From the NCBI GenBank assembly GCA_963828505.1, contig CAWHFM010000005.1, positions 124,001 to 188,000 on the forward strand: a stretch of DNA of 64,000 nt, written 5' to 3'. The translations under genes and the position numbers were made by a program. The DNA comes from Bog-473 sp963828505 (GTDB lineage: Bacteria; Actinomycetota; Acidimicrobiia; Acidimicrobiales; RAAP-2). The notes below the pieces were generated by a model, which ran no database searches, was not told the DNA's origin, and saw nothing but the letters and a program-made list of their open reading frames with translations. Positions 7,418 to 15,380 of this stretch are shown in pieces (within the stretch, counting starts at the first letter, position 1; every line of letters begins with the position of its first letter).

Positions 7418-10400
7418 GTGTTCTCGCCCGTCCCCCCCGACATCGATTTCGTCGCCCTCGAGGAGTCCCAACTCGCCCATTGGTCCGAGCACCGCGTCTT
7501 CGAGCGCTCCGTGGAACAGCGTCGGGGCGCACCGCCGTGGGTCTTCTACGAGGGCCCGCCCACGGCAAACGGCAAGCCGGGCCTGCACCACGTCTGGGCC
7601 CGGGTCTACAAGGACCTCTTCTGCCGCTTCCGCACGATGAGCGGGTCGTATGTCGCTCGCCGAGCCGGTTGGGACACGCACGGCCTCCCGGTCGAGGTCG
7701 AGGTGGAGAAGAAGCTCGGCATCACCGGGAAGCAGCAGATCGAAGATCAGGTCGGCATCGCCGAGTTCATCCGCCTGTGCCGGGAGTCCGTCTACTCGTA
7801 CGTCGACGAGTTCACCCGGCTCACCACCCGGATCGGCTACTGGGTCGACATGGACAGCGCGTACTGGACTCTCAGCCCGGACTACATCGAGTCGGTGTGG
7901 TGGCACCTCCAGCAGATGTTCGACCAGGGACTTCTTTACGAGGATCTCAAGGTCGTGCCGTACTGCCCACGCTGCGGGACCGCGCTGTCGAGCCACGAGC
8001 TGGGCCAGCCCGACGTGTACCGGGACGAGGAAGACGAGTCGGCGTACGTGCAACTGGTCCTGGTCGACCCGGACCCGGCCCAGGTCGGGCGGGCCACGTC
8101 GCTTGCCGTGTGGACGACGACACCGTGGACCTTGTTGTCGAACACAGGCGTCGCCGTGAACCCCGACCTCACCTACGCCGTCGTCGACGGGCTCGTCATC
8201 GCCGAGGAGCTGGTCGAAGCCGTCCTGGGGCAAGGCGCCTCGGAACGCATCACAGGGCGCCTGCCCGGTACGGCGCTCGTCGGCCTCCACTACGTCCGCC
8301 CCTTCGACGACCTCGACCCGCCCCCGGGCGCCGACGGTTGGCGCGTCGTGGCGGCTCGATACGTGACCACCGACGAGGGCACCGGCTTGGTCCACCTGGC
8401 CCCGGCCTTCGGCGAGGTCGACCGCCAGATCGGACGTGAGAACGGTCTGCCGTCCCTCAATCCCGTCGGACCCGACGGCCGGTTCACCGACGCCGTCCCA
8501 TGGTTGGCCGGCCGAGATGTGCGAGAAGCGAACCACGACATCAACGATCGCCTCGAGAGCAACGGCGCGCTGATCCGGCGCGTACCGTACGTCCACTCCT
8601 ACCCGCACTGCTGGCGTTGTCGCACCCCGCTCATCTATTGGGGCAAGCCGAGTTGGTACATCGCCACCTCGACCCGTAAGGACGACCTCCTCGCGGCCAA
8701 CGCCCTCGTCGACTGGCACCCCGCCCACATCCGCGACGGCCGCTTCGGCGAGTGGCTCGCCAACAACGTCGACTGGGCGCTCTCGCGCGACCGCTACTGG
8801 GGCACGCCGCTCCCCGTCTGGCATTGCGGCCGTGGACACCTGCGCTGTGTCGGTTCGCTCGCCGAGCTCTCCGACCTGTGCGGTCGCGACGTGTCGGACA
8901 TCGACCCGCACCGGCCGACGATCGACGAGGTGACGTTCCCCTGCTCGACCTGCGGCGCCGACGGCTTCCAGGACGAGCTCTCCATATGTCGCCGAGTGGA
9001 GCCGGTAATCGACGCCTGGTTCGATTCGGGATCGATGCCCGCGGCCCAGGTGGGCTATCCGCATGCGCCCGCCTCGGCCGAGGCCTTCACCTTCCCGGCG
9101 GATTTCATCTCCGAGGCCATCGACCAGACGCGCGGGTGGTTCTACTCGCTCCTCGCCGTCAACGTGCTCGTGTTCGGAGAGAGCCCGTACCGGCACGTCG
9201 TCTGCCTCGGGCACATCGTCGACGCCGAGGGCCGCAAAATGTCCAAGTCGCTCGGCAACATCATCGATCCCTGGAGCATTCTCGACACGCGAGGCGCCGA
9301 TGCCATGCGGTGGTGGATGTTCAGCCAGGGATCGCCATGGACGCCCACGCGGGCGACGCTGGCGGCGATCGACACCGCCATGCGGGACACGCTGCTGACG
9401 TTGTGGAACACCTTCAGCTTCTTCACCACGTACGCGTCGCTGAACGATTTCGATCCGGAGGACTCTTCGATCCCGGCGCCGGCCGATCGCAGCCCTCTCG
9501 ACCGATGGATCTTGTCGCGCCTGGCGAGCACGGTCGCCGAAGTGACGTCGGCGCTGACGGAGTACGAACCGTTGAACGCGGCGACGGCCATGGCCAACCT
9601 GGTCGACGACGTTTCGAACTGGTACGTGCGACGGAGCCGGAGGCGCTTCTGGCGCACCGATCCCGACGCACCACCGGGTGACACCTTGGCGGCCCAGGCG
9701 ACGCTGCACACGGTCTTGACGGTGCTGTCGACGCTGCTCGCTCCCTTCTGTCCGTTCGTCTCCGACACGATGTGGCACCACCTGACCGCGGCGGGTCCCG
9801 ACCAGTCGGTCCACCTGGCGGATTGGCCCGTCGCCGAGACCGATCACGTCGATCGCACGCTCGAAGCGGAGATGGCGCTGGCGCGGCGTCTCACGTCCCT
9901 CGGGCGGGCCGCTCGCAGCGAGGCCGGCATGAAGGTCCGCCAGCCTCTCCGCCGCGCGCTCGTGTTCCTGCCCGCGGGTTCCCCCGAGATCCTGCGCGAC
10001 ATCGTTGCGGATGAGCTCAACGTCGACGAGGTGGACACCGCCGACGAGTTGAGCGAGGTGATCCAGTTCGAGCTGGCCGCGAATTTCCGTACGTTGGGCC
10101 CGCGACTGGGCGAACGGGGCAAGGGCCTGAAGTCGGCACTTGCTGCATCCGACGGCACGGCGGCGGCGGAAGCCCTCGAGTCGGGTCGTTCGATCTCGGT
10201 GGTGCTCGAGGGCGAAGTCGTCGAGTTGGGACCCGAAGACGTCACCCTTCGTGTGCGGCCACAGCAGGGATTCGCCGTCTCACGCGAGGGCGGAGAGGTG
10301 GTGGCGCTCGATCTCTCGGTCGACGACGACCTGCGCAAGCGCGGGTGGGCGCGCGACGTCGTGCGCCAGATCCAAGATCTTCGCAAGACGAGTGGCCTCG

Positions 10401-10600
10401 AGGTATCGGATCGCATCATCCTGCGCGTGGTCGGACTCGACGCCGTGGCCGATCACTTCGACTGGATCGCGCGGGAGGTTCTGGCGACGGCCATCCTGAG
10501 GGAGGCCGGCAGCGGTGCCGGCACCGTCATTGAGCTCGAGGAGTTCGGTGACGGGCCTCAGCCCCTGGTCTGGCTCGAAAAGGACCGCGGTCAGGGCTGA
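7418..10600 (+). CDS. ileS: Isoleucyl-tRNA synthetase
   Basis: A protein of about 1060 residues that charges tRNA-Ile. Seen in order: the PTANGKPGLHHVWAR segment holding the HIGH-type signature (here GLHH), a CP1 editing domain (TTTPWTLLSNTGVAVNPD; TDEGTGLVHLAPAFGEVD), the WFDSGSMP motif, KMSKSLGNIIDP (ATP-binding) and an anticodon-binding C-terminal half. The length and C-terminal sequence match the long, eukaryote-like IleS type found in actinobacteria, a type often naturally tolerant of mupirocin (known of the family; not shown here). The GTG at 7418 is preferred: the frame is open to 7238 but those residues are not family-like. No T-box was recognised upstream. The stop overlaps the convergent HNH gene by 10 bases. 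Confidence 0.95.
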   Translation: MFSPVPPDIDFVALEESQLAHWSEHRVFERSVEQRRGAPPWVFYEGPPTANGKPGLHHVWARVYKDLFCRFRTMSGSYVARRAGWDTHGLPVEVEVEKKLGITGKQQIEDQVGIAEFIRLCRESVYSYVDEFTRLTTRIGYWVDMDSAYWTLSPDYIESVWWHLQQMFDQGLLYEDLKVVPYCPRCGTALSSHELGQPDVYRDEEDESAYVQLVLVDPDPAQVGRATSLAVWTTTPWTLLSNTGVAVNPDLTYAVVDGLVIAEELVEAVLGQGASERITGRLPGTALVGLHYVRPFDDLDPPPGADGWRVVAARYVTTDEGTGLVHLAPAFGEVDRQIGRENGLPSLNPVGPDGRFTDAVPWLAGRDVREANHDINDRLESNGALIRRVPYVHSYPHCWRCRTPLIYWGKPSWYIATSTRKDDLLAANALVDWHPAHIRDGRFGEWLANNVDWALSRDRYWGTPLPVWHCGRGHLRCVGSLAELSDLCGRDVSDIDPHRPTIDEVTFPCSTCGADGFQDELSICRRVEPVIDAWFDSGSMPAAQVGYPHAPASAEAFTFPADFISEAIDQTRGWFYSLLAVNVLVFGESPYRHVVCLGHIVDAEGRKMSKSLGNIIDPWSILDTRGADAMRWWMFSQGSPWTPTRATLAAIDTAMRDTLLTLWNTFSFFTTYASLNDFDPEDSSIPAPADRSPLDRWILSRLASTVAEVTSALTEYEPLNAATAMANLVDDVSNWYVRRSRRRFWRTDPDAPPGDTLAAQATLHTVLTVLSTLLAPFCPFVSDTMWHHLTAAGPDQSVHLADWPVAETDHVDRTLEAEMALARRLTSLGRAARSEAGMKVRQPLRRALVFLPAGSPEILRDIVADELNVDEVDTADELSEVIQFELAANFRTLGPRLGERGKGLKSALAASDGTAAAEALESGRSISVVLEGEVVELGPEDVTLRVRPQQGFAVSREGGEVVALDLSVDDDLRKRGWARDVVRQIQDLRKTSGLEVSDRIILRVVGLDAVADHFDWIAREVLATAILREAGSGAGTVIELEEFGDGPQPLVWLEKDRGQG

Positions 10601-11967
10601 GCGGAACCCGGTCTCGCCCTCGCTCTGGCTCTTCCGTTCGCATTAACCTCGTCGGCGGTCTTTGCCGTTCCCGTTCCCGGTCCCGCAGTCGGTACCCCGC
10701 CGATCGTGTGCCACAACGGCGAAGGGCGAGAGGTCATGACCCGACCGCCGGGGCCGACGAAGGAGAGCTCGACGTTGGCGTCGCCGCTGACGCTCCAGCG
10801 TTTCGAGTGCAGCTCGTGATGGTGATAAGCGCACAGGGTCGCAAGGTTGTCGGTGTCCGTCCGCCCCTCCATGCTCCAGGGCACGAGGTGGTGGACGTGG
10901 GTGAACCAGGCGTTGGTGCAACCGGGAAAACGGCAGTGCCGGTCGCGGCGCCACAGCTCCCGGCGCTGGGTCTCGCTCGGGAAGCGATGGGCTCGGCCCT
11001 CATACATCGTGCGGCCGGCCTCGTCGTCGAGGCCCACAATGAAGATCGCGTCACAGGCCAAACGCTCGAGCACCTCTGCGCTGATGAGTCCGGCCCGCTC
11101 GAGCTCGGCCACGAGCGACGAGGCGGGGCGCCCCGGGAGGGCAACGAGCTCTTTCAAGGCCACGTGGGCCACGAGGGTCGGCGGAGCGGCCTGTGCCGAG
11201 GCGTCCGCCGCCCCGGACCCGGAGCCGGCCAGCATCGAGACCAAGGCGTCGGCTGACCGCACGTCGAGGGGGGTCGTCCCGTCTGAACCCATGGCGGCGA
11301 CCCGGGCTTCGACGGCGCGGCGAACGGCGGCATAGTCGTTTCGCCGCAGCCGGGCCGTCATGGTGCAGGCCTGGTCATTGGAGCGCACCGAGCCCTGGGC
11401 GGGACCCCCACCCTTGTTGCCCCCGCCGCGTGGCGGCAGGTCACGGTGTCGTTCGGCCAGAGCGGCCAGGTCGCGCACCGGGAGATCCCGCGCCGCTTCG
11501 ACCCACTCCGGATCCGTCTCGGGATCAGCCACTTCCACCAGGACGCGGACCTGGTCCAAGCTGAGCTCTCCCGTCGAGAGGGCCTGTTGGAGATGGGGCA
11601 GGTCGAAGAGCCGCTCACCCACCCGCGCCAGCGTCCGCGCCGCCGCGGCGCCGAGCCCGTGATGGCCGATCAGGAGCGCCTCGAGCGAGGTCGCGCCCAC
11701 GCCTCGAAAGGCCTGGCGGCGTCCTACCTCGGCGCCCAGCTGTGCCACATGGCCGTCGAGTGCGGCGCGCAAACGGGTGGCCTCACGGAGCTCCGCCAGA
11801 GCATCGTCGTTCGAGAGCGCCGCGAGCTCGGCGTTGGACCATGCGCCGAGACGCACGGTCGCAGTGGTCTTGGTCGCAGTGGTCTTGGTCGCAGTGGTCT
11901 TGGTCGCAGTGGTCTTGGTCGCAGTGGTCTTGGTCGCAGTGGTCGGACCCGCGGTCTTCGTGCCCAT
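10591..11967 (-). CDS. DUF222/HNH endonuclease-domain protein with N-terminal repeat tail
   Basis: A 458-residue protein of the DUF222 plus HNH family (13E12-repeat type), abundant in actinobacteria and often linked to mobile elements. The DUF222 part starts WSNAELAALSNDDALAELRE. The HNH part near residues 375-415 shows CRFPGC, FTHVHHLVPWSMEGRTDTDN and LCAYHHHELH, the expected two-cysteine, His-rich metal site. Residues 10-37 are an unusual run of TATKT units encoded by a perfect 15-bp tandem repeat; changes in copy number would keep the frame. Some DUF222/HNH genes carry group I or mobile-intron-like roles, but none is documented for this one. It ends against ileS in convergent orientation. 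Confidence 0.8.
   Translation of the reverse strand: MGTKTAGPTTATKTTATKTTATKTTATKTTATKTTATVRLGAWSNAELAALSNDDALAELREATRLRAALDGHVAQLGAEVGRRQAFRGVGATSLEALLIGHHGLGAAAARTLARVGERLFDLPHLQQALSTGELSLDQVRVLVEVADPETDPEWVEAARDLPVRDLAALAERHRDLPPRGGGNKGGGPAQGSVRSNDQACTMTARLRRNDYAAVRRAVEARVAAMGSDGTTPLDVRSADALVSMLAGSGSGAADASAQAAPPTLVAHVALKELVALPGRPASSLVAELERAGLISAEVLERLACDAIFIVGLDDEAGRTMYEGRAHRFPSETQRRELWRRDRHCRFPGCTNAWFTHVHHLVPWSMEGRTDTDNLATLCAYHHHELHSKRWSVSGDANVELSFVGPGGRVMTSRPSPLWHTIGGVPTAGPGTGTAKTADEVNANGRARARARPGSAQP
11858..11944. repeat. 15-bp tandem repeat, 5.8 copies, inside the HNH gene
   Basis: The unit GTCGCAGTGGTCTTG is repeated perfectly at 11858, 11873, 11888, 11903 and 11918, with a 12-base partial copy at 11933. 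It encodes the T-A-T-K-T tail of the DUF222/HNH protein on the minus strand. Perfect identity between copies indicates recent expansion. Confidence 0.95.
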
Positions 11968-12048
11968 CGCCGTACGAACGGTCGGGAATCAGGAAGTACG
12001 CGCGCCGTATCGTCAGTTCTTCGGAAAGCACGGCGACGAATCCCGACC

Positions 12049-12128
12049 GAGCGGGTGCCACTGGGGAAGAGCGGGTCCCGCCGGGAAAGAGTGGGTGCCA
12101 CCGGGAAAGAGCGGGTGCCACTGGGAAA
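12049..12128. repeat. 20-bp imperfect tandem repeat, 4 copies
   Basis: Four units of about GAGCGGGTGCCACTGGGAAA start at 12049, 12069, 12089 and 12109 and differ at one to four positions each. They lie between the HNH and MarR genes, in a 255-base stretch where I see no gene. The period is not a multiple of three and no promoter or hairpin is obvious. Confidence 0.85.
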
Positions 12129-12222
12129 CGGACCGGTCGGCCAGGAGACCGCAATAAACAGACGGGGTGCCGCCGGGAAGAGGCGATCGGGATCGGGCGG
12201 TCGTTAAGCCAGGGATCCTCGG

Positions 12223-12786
12223 TCAGCAGCCGGCGTCGATGATCTTGGCGAGTGCGACCGCGAGCGCCGTGCGGTCCGCGGCGTCGAGAGGCGCCATCAG
12301 ATGTCGGTCGATGCCTTCGACGTGCGCGGCGACCGCACGTTCGAGCGTGCCGCGACCTTCGGGCGTGAGGACGACACGGACGCTGCGGCGGTCGTTGGGG
12401 CAGTGCTGGCGCGCCACCAGCCCGGCGTCGACCATCCGGTCGACGAGGCGGGTCACGCCGCCGGTGGTCAAGGCGACGTCGGTGCTGAGCCTGCTCATGG
12501 TCAGCCAGCCGTCGGGTGCCGCGCCGACGTGGATCAACACGTCGAAGAAGACGAGCGGAATGCCCACCGCCTGCTCGAGCTCGCGCCCAAGGCAGTCCGT
12601 CAGCCGTCGGTGCGAGCGCACGATCAGCCCCATGAGTCGTATCCGCTCGTCGTCGGTCTGGTCGAGGACTCCGCAACTGCCCGTGCCGCTCTCGGAGCCG
12701 CCCGCAGATTCGGGAGGATTGAGGGACCGTTCTTCGTCGTCGCCGCCTTGTCTCGGGAGTATCGCCGTTCCCATATCTCTGTCCAA
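12223..12786 (-). CDS. MarR-family transcriptional regulator
   Basis: A protein of up to 187 residues with a MarR winged-helix domain: LIVRSHRRLTDCLGRELEQ, then LTMSRLSTDVALTTGGVTRLVDRM (recognition helix), the wing CPNDRRSVRVVLTPEG and a C-terminal dimerisation helix. An alternative ATG at 12774 would give 183 residues; the first 45 residues are low-complexity. It is divergent from the YceI gene, and a palindrome overlapping that gene's promoter is the likely operator. MarR/YceI neighbours are common and usually respond to lipophilic or redox signals; the ligand is unknown. Confidence 0.88.
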   Translation of the reverse strand: MDRDMGTAILPRQGGDDEERSLNPPESAGGSESGTGSCGVLDQTDDERIRLMGLIVRSHRRLTDCLGRELEQAVGIPLVFFDVLIHVGAAPDGWLTMSRLSTDVALTTGGVTRLVDRMVDAGLVARQHCPNDRRSVRVVLTPEGRGTLERAVAAHVEGIDRHLMAPLDAADRTALAVALAKIIDAGC

Positions 12787-12850
12787 AGTCTCCCCCGTCG
12801 CCCGGAGGTCCGCTGGTCAAGTCTCCCCCGTCCTCCGGGGGTCCGCTGAC
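12786..12850. repeat. Two 33-bp direct repeats in the MarR/YceI intergenic region
   Basis: AAGTCTCCCCCGTC heads two 33-base units, 12786-12818 and 12819-12850/51, which share most positions (both end in GGTCCGCTG plus GTC or ACC). They sit just upstream of the YceI promoter and at the 5' end of the MarR gene, so they could be regulatory or simply a tandem duplication. Confidence 0.8.
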
Positions 12851-12857
12851 CTACTGA

Positions 12858-12887
12858 TTGACAAGAATCTGTATAGTCAGATACTAT
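12858..12887 (+). promoter_or_regulatory. Promoter of the YceI gene with overlapping palindromic (MarR-type) operator
   Basis: A -35 TTGACA at 12858-12863 is followed after 16 bases by GATACT at 12880-12885. Across the -10 lies the perfect palindrome ATAGT-N5-ACTAT (12873-12887), the size and layout expected of a MarR dimer site. Binding there would block transcription of the YceI gene. The transcription start would be near 12892, about 35 bases before the ATG. Confidence 0.75.
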
Positions 12888-12927
12888 CACATCAGGTAAA
12901 TATCTCGGACAACGAGGAGGAACAAAA

Positions 12928-13500
12928 ATGACCAGCACAGCCAACCAGACGGCTTCCGTCACCGTGCCCAAGACGGGCAAATACGTCATCGACCCGGCGC
13001 ACACGGAAGTCGGTTTCATCGCCCGCCACCTCATCGGAACCAAGGTGCGGGGTCGCTTCACCGAGGTCTCGGGCACCTTCAACGTGGCCGAGAACATCGA
13101 GGACTCCAGCCTGGACGCCGTGGTGCAAGCGGCGAGCATCCACACCAACCAGGCCCAGCGGGACGACCACCTGCGGACCAACGACTTCCTCGACGTACCG
13201 AACCACCCGACCCTGACCTTCCGGAGCACCGGGCTCAAGCACCTGGGAGGGTCCCAGTGGACCTTGTCCGGTGACCTGACCATCCGGGGCGTCACCAAGA
13301 ACGTCGACCTGGAGCTGGAGTTCCTCGGCGAGGGCCCTTCCATGCAGGAAGGCAAGACCGTCGTCGCCTTCTCGGCCAGCGGTGAGATCGACCGCCGCGA
13401 CTTCGGCGTCAGCTTCAACCACTCGCTCCTCGACGGCAGCGTGGTGGTCGGCAACAAGGTCGTGATCGAGCTGGAGGTCGAGGCCAGCCAGGCCGACTGA
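12928..13500 (+). CDS. YceI-family polyisoprenoid-binding-like protein
   Basis: A 190-residue YceI-domain protein (lipocalin-like beta barrel that can hold a polyprenyl chain). It opens with YVIDPAHTEVGFIARHLIGTKVRGRF and continues with FNVAENIEDSSLDAVV, TNDFLDVPNHPTLTFRST and GDLTIRGVTKNVDLELEF, all canonical for the family. No signal peptide is visible, so this member is probably cytoplasmic. A strong GAGGAGGAA at 12914-12922 precedes the ATG. It is driven from the promoter/operator at 12858-12887 and probably repressed by the divergent MarR protein. A strong hairpin follows its stop. Confidence 0.92.
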   Translation: MTSTANQTASVTVPKTGKYVIDPAHTEVGFIARHLIGTKVRGRFTEVSGTFNVAENIEDSSLDAVVQAASIHTNQAQRDDHLRTNDFLDVPNHPTLTFRSTGLKHLGGSQWTLSGDLTIRGVTKNVDLELEFLGEGPSMQEGKTVVAFSASGEIDRRDFGVSFNHSLLDGSVVVGNKVVIELEVEASQAD

Positions 13501-13510
13501 CCCCCTCGGA

Positions 13511-13554
13511 CGTGTGCACGGCCCGGACCTCATAAGGGTCGGGCCGTGCACACG
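13511..13554 (+). terminator. Strong hairpin after the YceI gene, with a third repeat of one arm
   Basis: Perfect 15-base arms CGTGTGCACGGCCCG (13511-13525) and its complement (13540-13554) enclose a 14-base loop. No T-run follows. A third copy of the 3' arm core (CGGGCCGTGCAC) lies at 13565-13576, exactly 25 bases after the second, so the first arm could pair with either. It is probably a terminator between the YceI gene and the sugar kinase; an RNA switch in the kinase leader is a less likely reading. Confidence 0.65.
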
Positions 13555-13593
13555 TGATAACGGTCGGGCCGTGCACGCGTACGCTTTCCCGCC

Positions 13594-15327
13594 ATGTCAG
13601 CCCAGGGCCTCCGGGCCGCAGTGGCCGTGCCACTCCGAGTCCGCGACGCCTCGGTCCACGATCGTGATCGCACGTTCGTGCTCGCGGTCGACCTCGGAAC
13701 GGGCGGCCCCAAGGCGGCGCTGCTGACGCTCGGCGGCAGGGTGGTCTCACATGCGTTCGAGCCCGTGTCGGTGCAGCTCACCGACGACGGCGGCGCCGAG
13801 CAGTCGCCGGTTGAGTGGTGGGACGCCGTCGTCGCTGCCTCGCGCCGGGCGCTGGCCGACAGCGGGGCGAGTCCCGAAGCAGTCGTCGGCGTCGGTTGCA
13901 CCTCGCAGTGGTCGGGGACCGTCGCCGTGGACGACGGCGGTGAGCCGATCGGCAACGCCATCATCTGGATGGACTCCCGGGGTGCCCGCGCCGTCCGTGA
14001 GACCGTCCGTGGTGCCCTCAACGTCCAGGGTTATTCGGCGCCCAAGCTGGCGCGCTGGGTGCGGCGTACCGGCGGGATCCCCAGCCTCTCGGGGAAAGAC
14101 CCGGTCGGCCACATCCACTTCCTGCGCGAGGAACGCCCTGATGTGTATCGAGCCGCCGGGGTCTTCCTCGAACCGGTGGACTACCTCGACCTCCGCCTGA
14201 CCGGTCTCGCCCGTGCTTCCTACGACTCCATCACCGTCCACTGGGTCACGGACAACCGTGACATCCGGGCCGTCGCCTACGACGACGGGCTGGTGGACTG
14301 GGCCGGCCTCGAACGGGCGAAGCTGCCCGACCTCGTGCCGACGGGAAGCGTGCTCGGCGGGCTGACCCCGGCCGCCGCGGACGAGCTCGGACTGCTGGCC
14401 GGGACGCCCGTCGTGGCCGGCACCGGCGACCTGCACTCCGCTGCCGTCGGATCCGGGGCCGTGGGGGATTTCGCGGGCCACCTCTACATCGGGACATCGA
14501 GCTGGGTCAGCTGCCACGTGCCGTTCAAGAAGACCGACGCACTCACCAACATCGCCTCCATCCCCTCGGGGCTCCCCGGCCGCTACCTCGTCGCCGACGA
14601 GCATGAGACGGGCGGCGCCTGTCTCACCTGGCTTCGGGACAATCTCCTGTTCCCCGACGACGGGCTCAGCCGGTCTCCCGACGAGGGCGAGGGCGGGACC
14701 GGGACCGGGACCGGGGCGACGACCGGCGCCGAGAGCAGCGGGCGGGGTCCTTCGGCGCCCTCGGACTTCTTCGCCGTCCTCAACGAGGTGGCCGCATCGG
14801 TCCCGGTCGGGTCCCACGGCGTCATGTTCACCCCGTGGTTGAACGGTGAGCGCTCGCCGGTGGACGACCACACCATCCGGGGGGGTTTCCACAACCTCTC
14901 ACTGTCTTCGACGAGGGCGGACATGGTGCGCGCCGTCTTGGAGGGTGTGGCCCTCAACTCGGCCTGGCTCAACAACGCAGTGGAGAAATTCTGCAAACGA
15001 CGCTTCGAGTCATTGGCCTTCGTGGGGGGCGGCGCCAACTCGGACCTGTGGTCGCAGATGCACGCCGACGCGATGGGGCGCACCATCCGACAGGTCGAAG
15101 AACCGGTGCTGGCCAACGTCCGAGGTGCCGGTCTGCTCACCCTTCTCGCCCTCGGGTACCTCGAGGTTGGCGCCATCCCGGCCACGGTCGAGATCAAGGC
15201 GACCTATACCCCCGACCCGGCTTCGGCCGAGGTGTACGCGGAACGGCTCAAGGAATTCGTCAACCTCTACGAGAAGACGAAGGGGATCCACAAACGTCTG
15301 AACGGGCGTCGCCTCCACGGCGCGTAA
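13594..15327 (+). CDS. FGGY-family carbohydrate kinase (xylulokinase-like)
   Basis: A 577-residue FGGY sugar kinase, phosphorylating a pentulose or polyol with ATP. The N-terminal phosphate motif is FVLAVDLGTGGPKAALLT, followed by GCTSQWSGTVAVDD, AIIWMDSRG and GYSAPKLARWV. The C-terminal domain has WLNGERSPVDDHTIRGGFHNL and FVGGGANSDLWSQM. Relative to typical xylulokinases (about 480-500 residues) it has an N-terminal extension of about 25 residues and a Gly/Thr-rich insertion near residues 365-390. It stands alone: no isomerase or transporter gene is next to it, so the substrate is not fixed. The ATG at 13594 follows the YceI hairpin. Confidence 0.85.
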   Translation: MSAQGLRAAVAVPLRVRDASVHDRDRTFVLAVDLGTGGPKAALLTLGGRVVSHAFEPVSVQLTDDGGAEQSPVEWWDAVVAASRRALADSGASPEAVVGVGCTSQWSGTVAVDDGGEPIGNAIIWMDSRGARAVRETVRGALNVQGYSAPKLARWVRRTGGIPSLSGKDPVGHIHFLREERPDVYRAAGVFLEPVDYLDLRLTGLARASYDSITVHWVTDNRDIRAVAYDDGLVDWAGLERAKLPDLVPTGSVLGGLTPAAADELGLLAGTPVVAGTGDLHSAAVGSGAVGDFAGHLYIGTSSWVSCHVPFKKTDALTNIASIPSGLPGRYLVADEHETGGACLTWLRDNLLFPDDGLSRSPDEGEGGTGTGTGATTGAESSGRGPSAPSDFFAVLNEVAASVPVGSHGVMFTPWLNGERSPVDDHTIRGGFHNLSLSSTRADMVRAVLEGVALNSAWLNNAVEKFCKRRFESLAFVGGGANSDLWSQMHADAMGRTIRQVEEPVLANVRGAGLLTLLALGYLEVGAIPATVEIKATYTPDPASAEVYAERLKEFVNLYEKTKGIHKRLNGRRLHGA

Positions 15328-15380
15328 TGGTCCCGGGTTGCGGTCCGACGCCACACGTGGGCACATGTCGTCACACGTGT

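Noticed and set aside
7220..9847. A long minus-strand frame opposite ileS
   Set aside because: Composition is Arg/Val/Gly-biased and mirrors ileS codon positions; ileS is unmistakable on the plus strand.
12049..12128. CRISPR array
   Set aside because: The units are adjacent without unique spacers and there are no cas genes.
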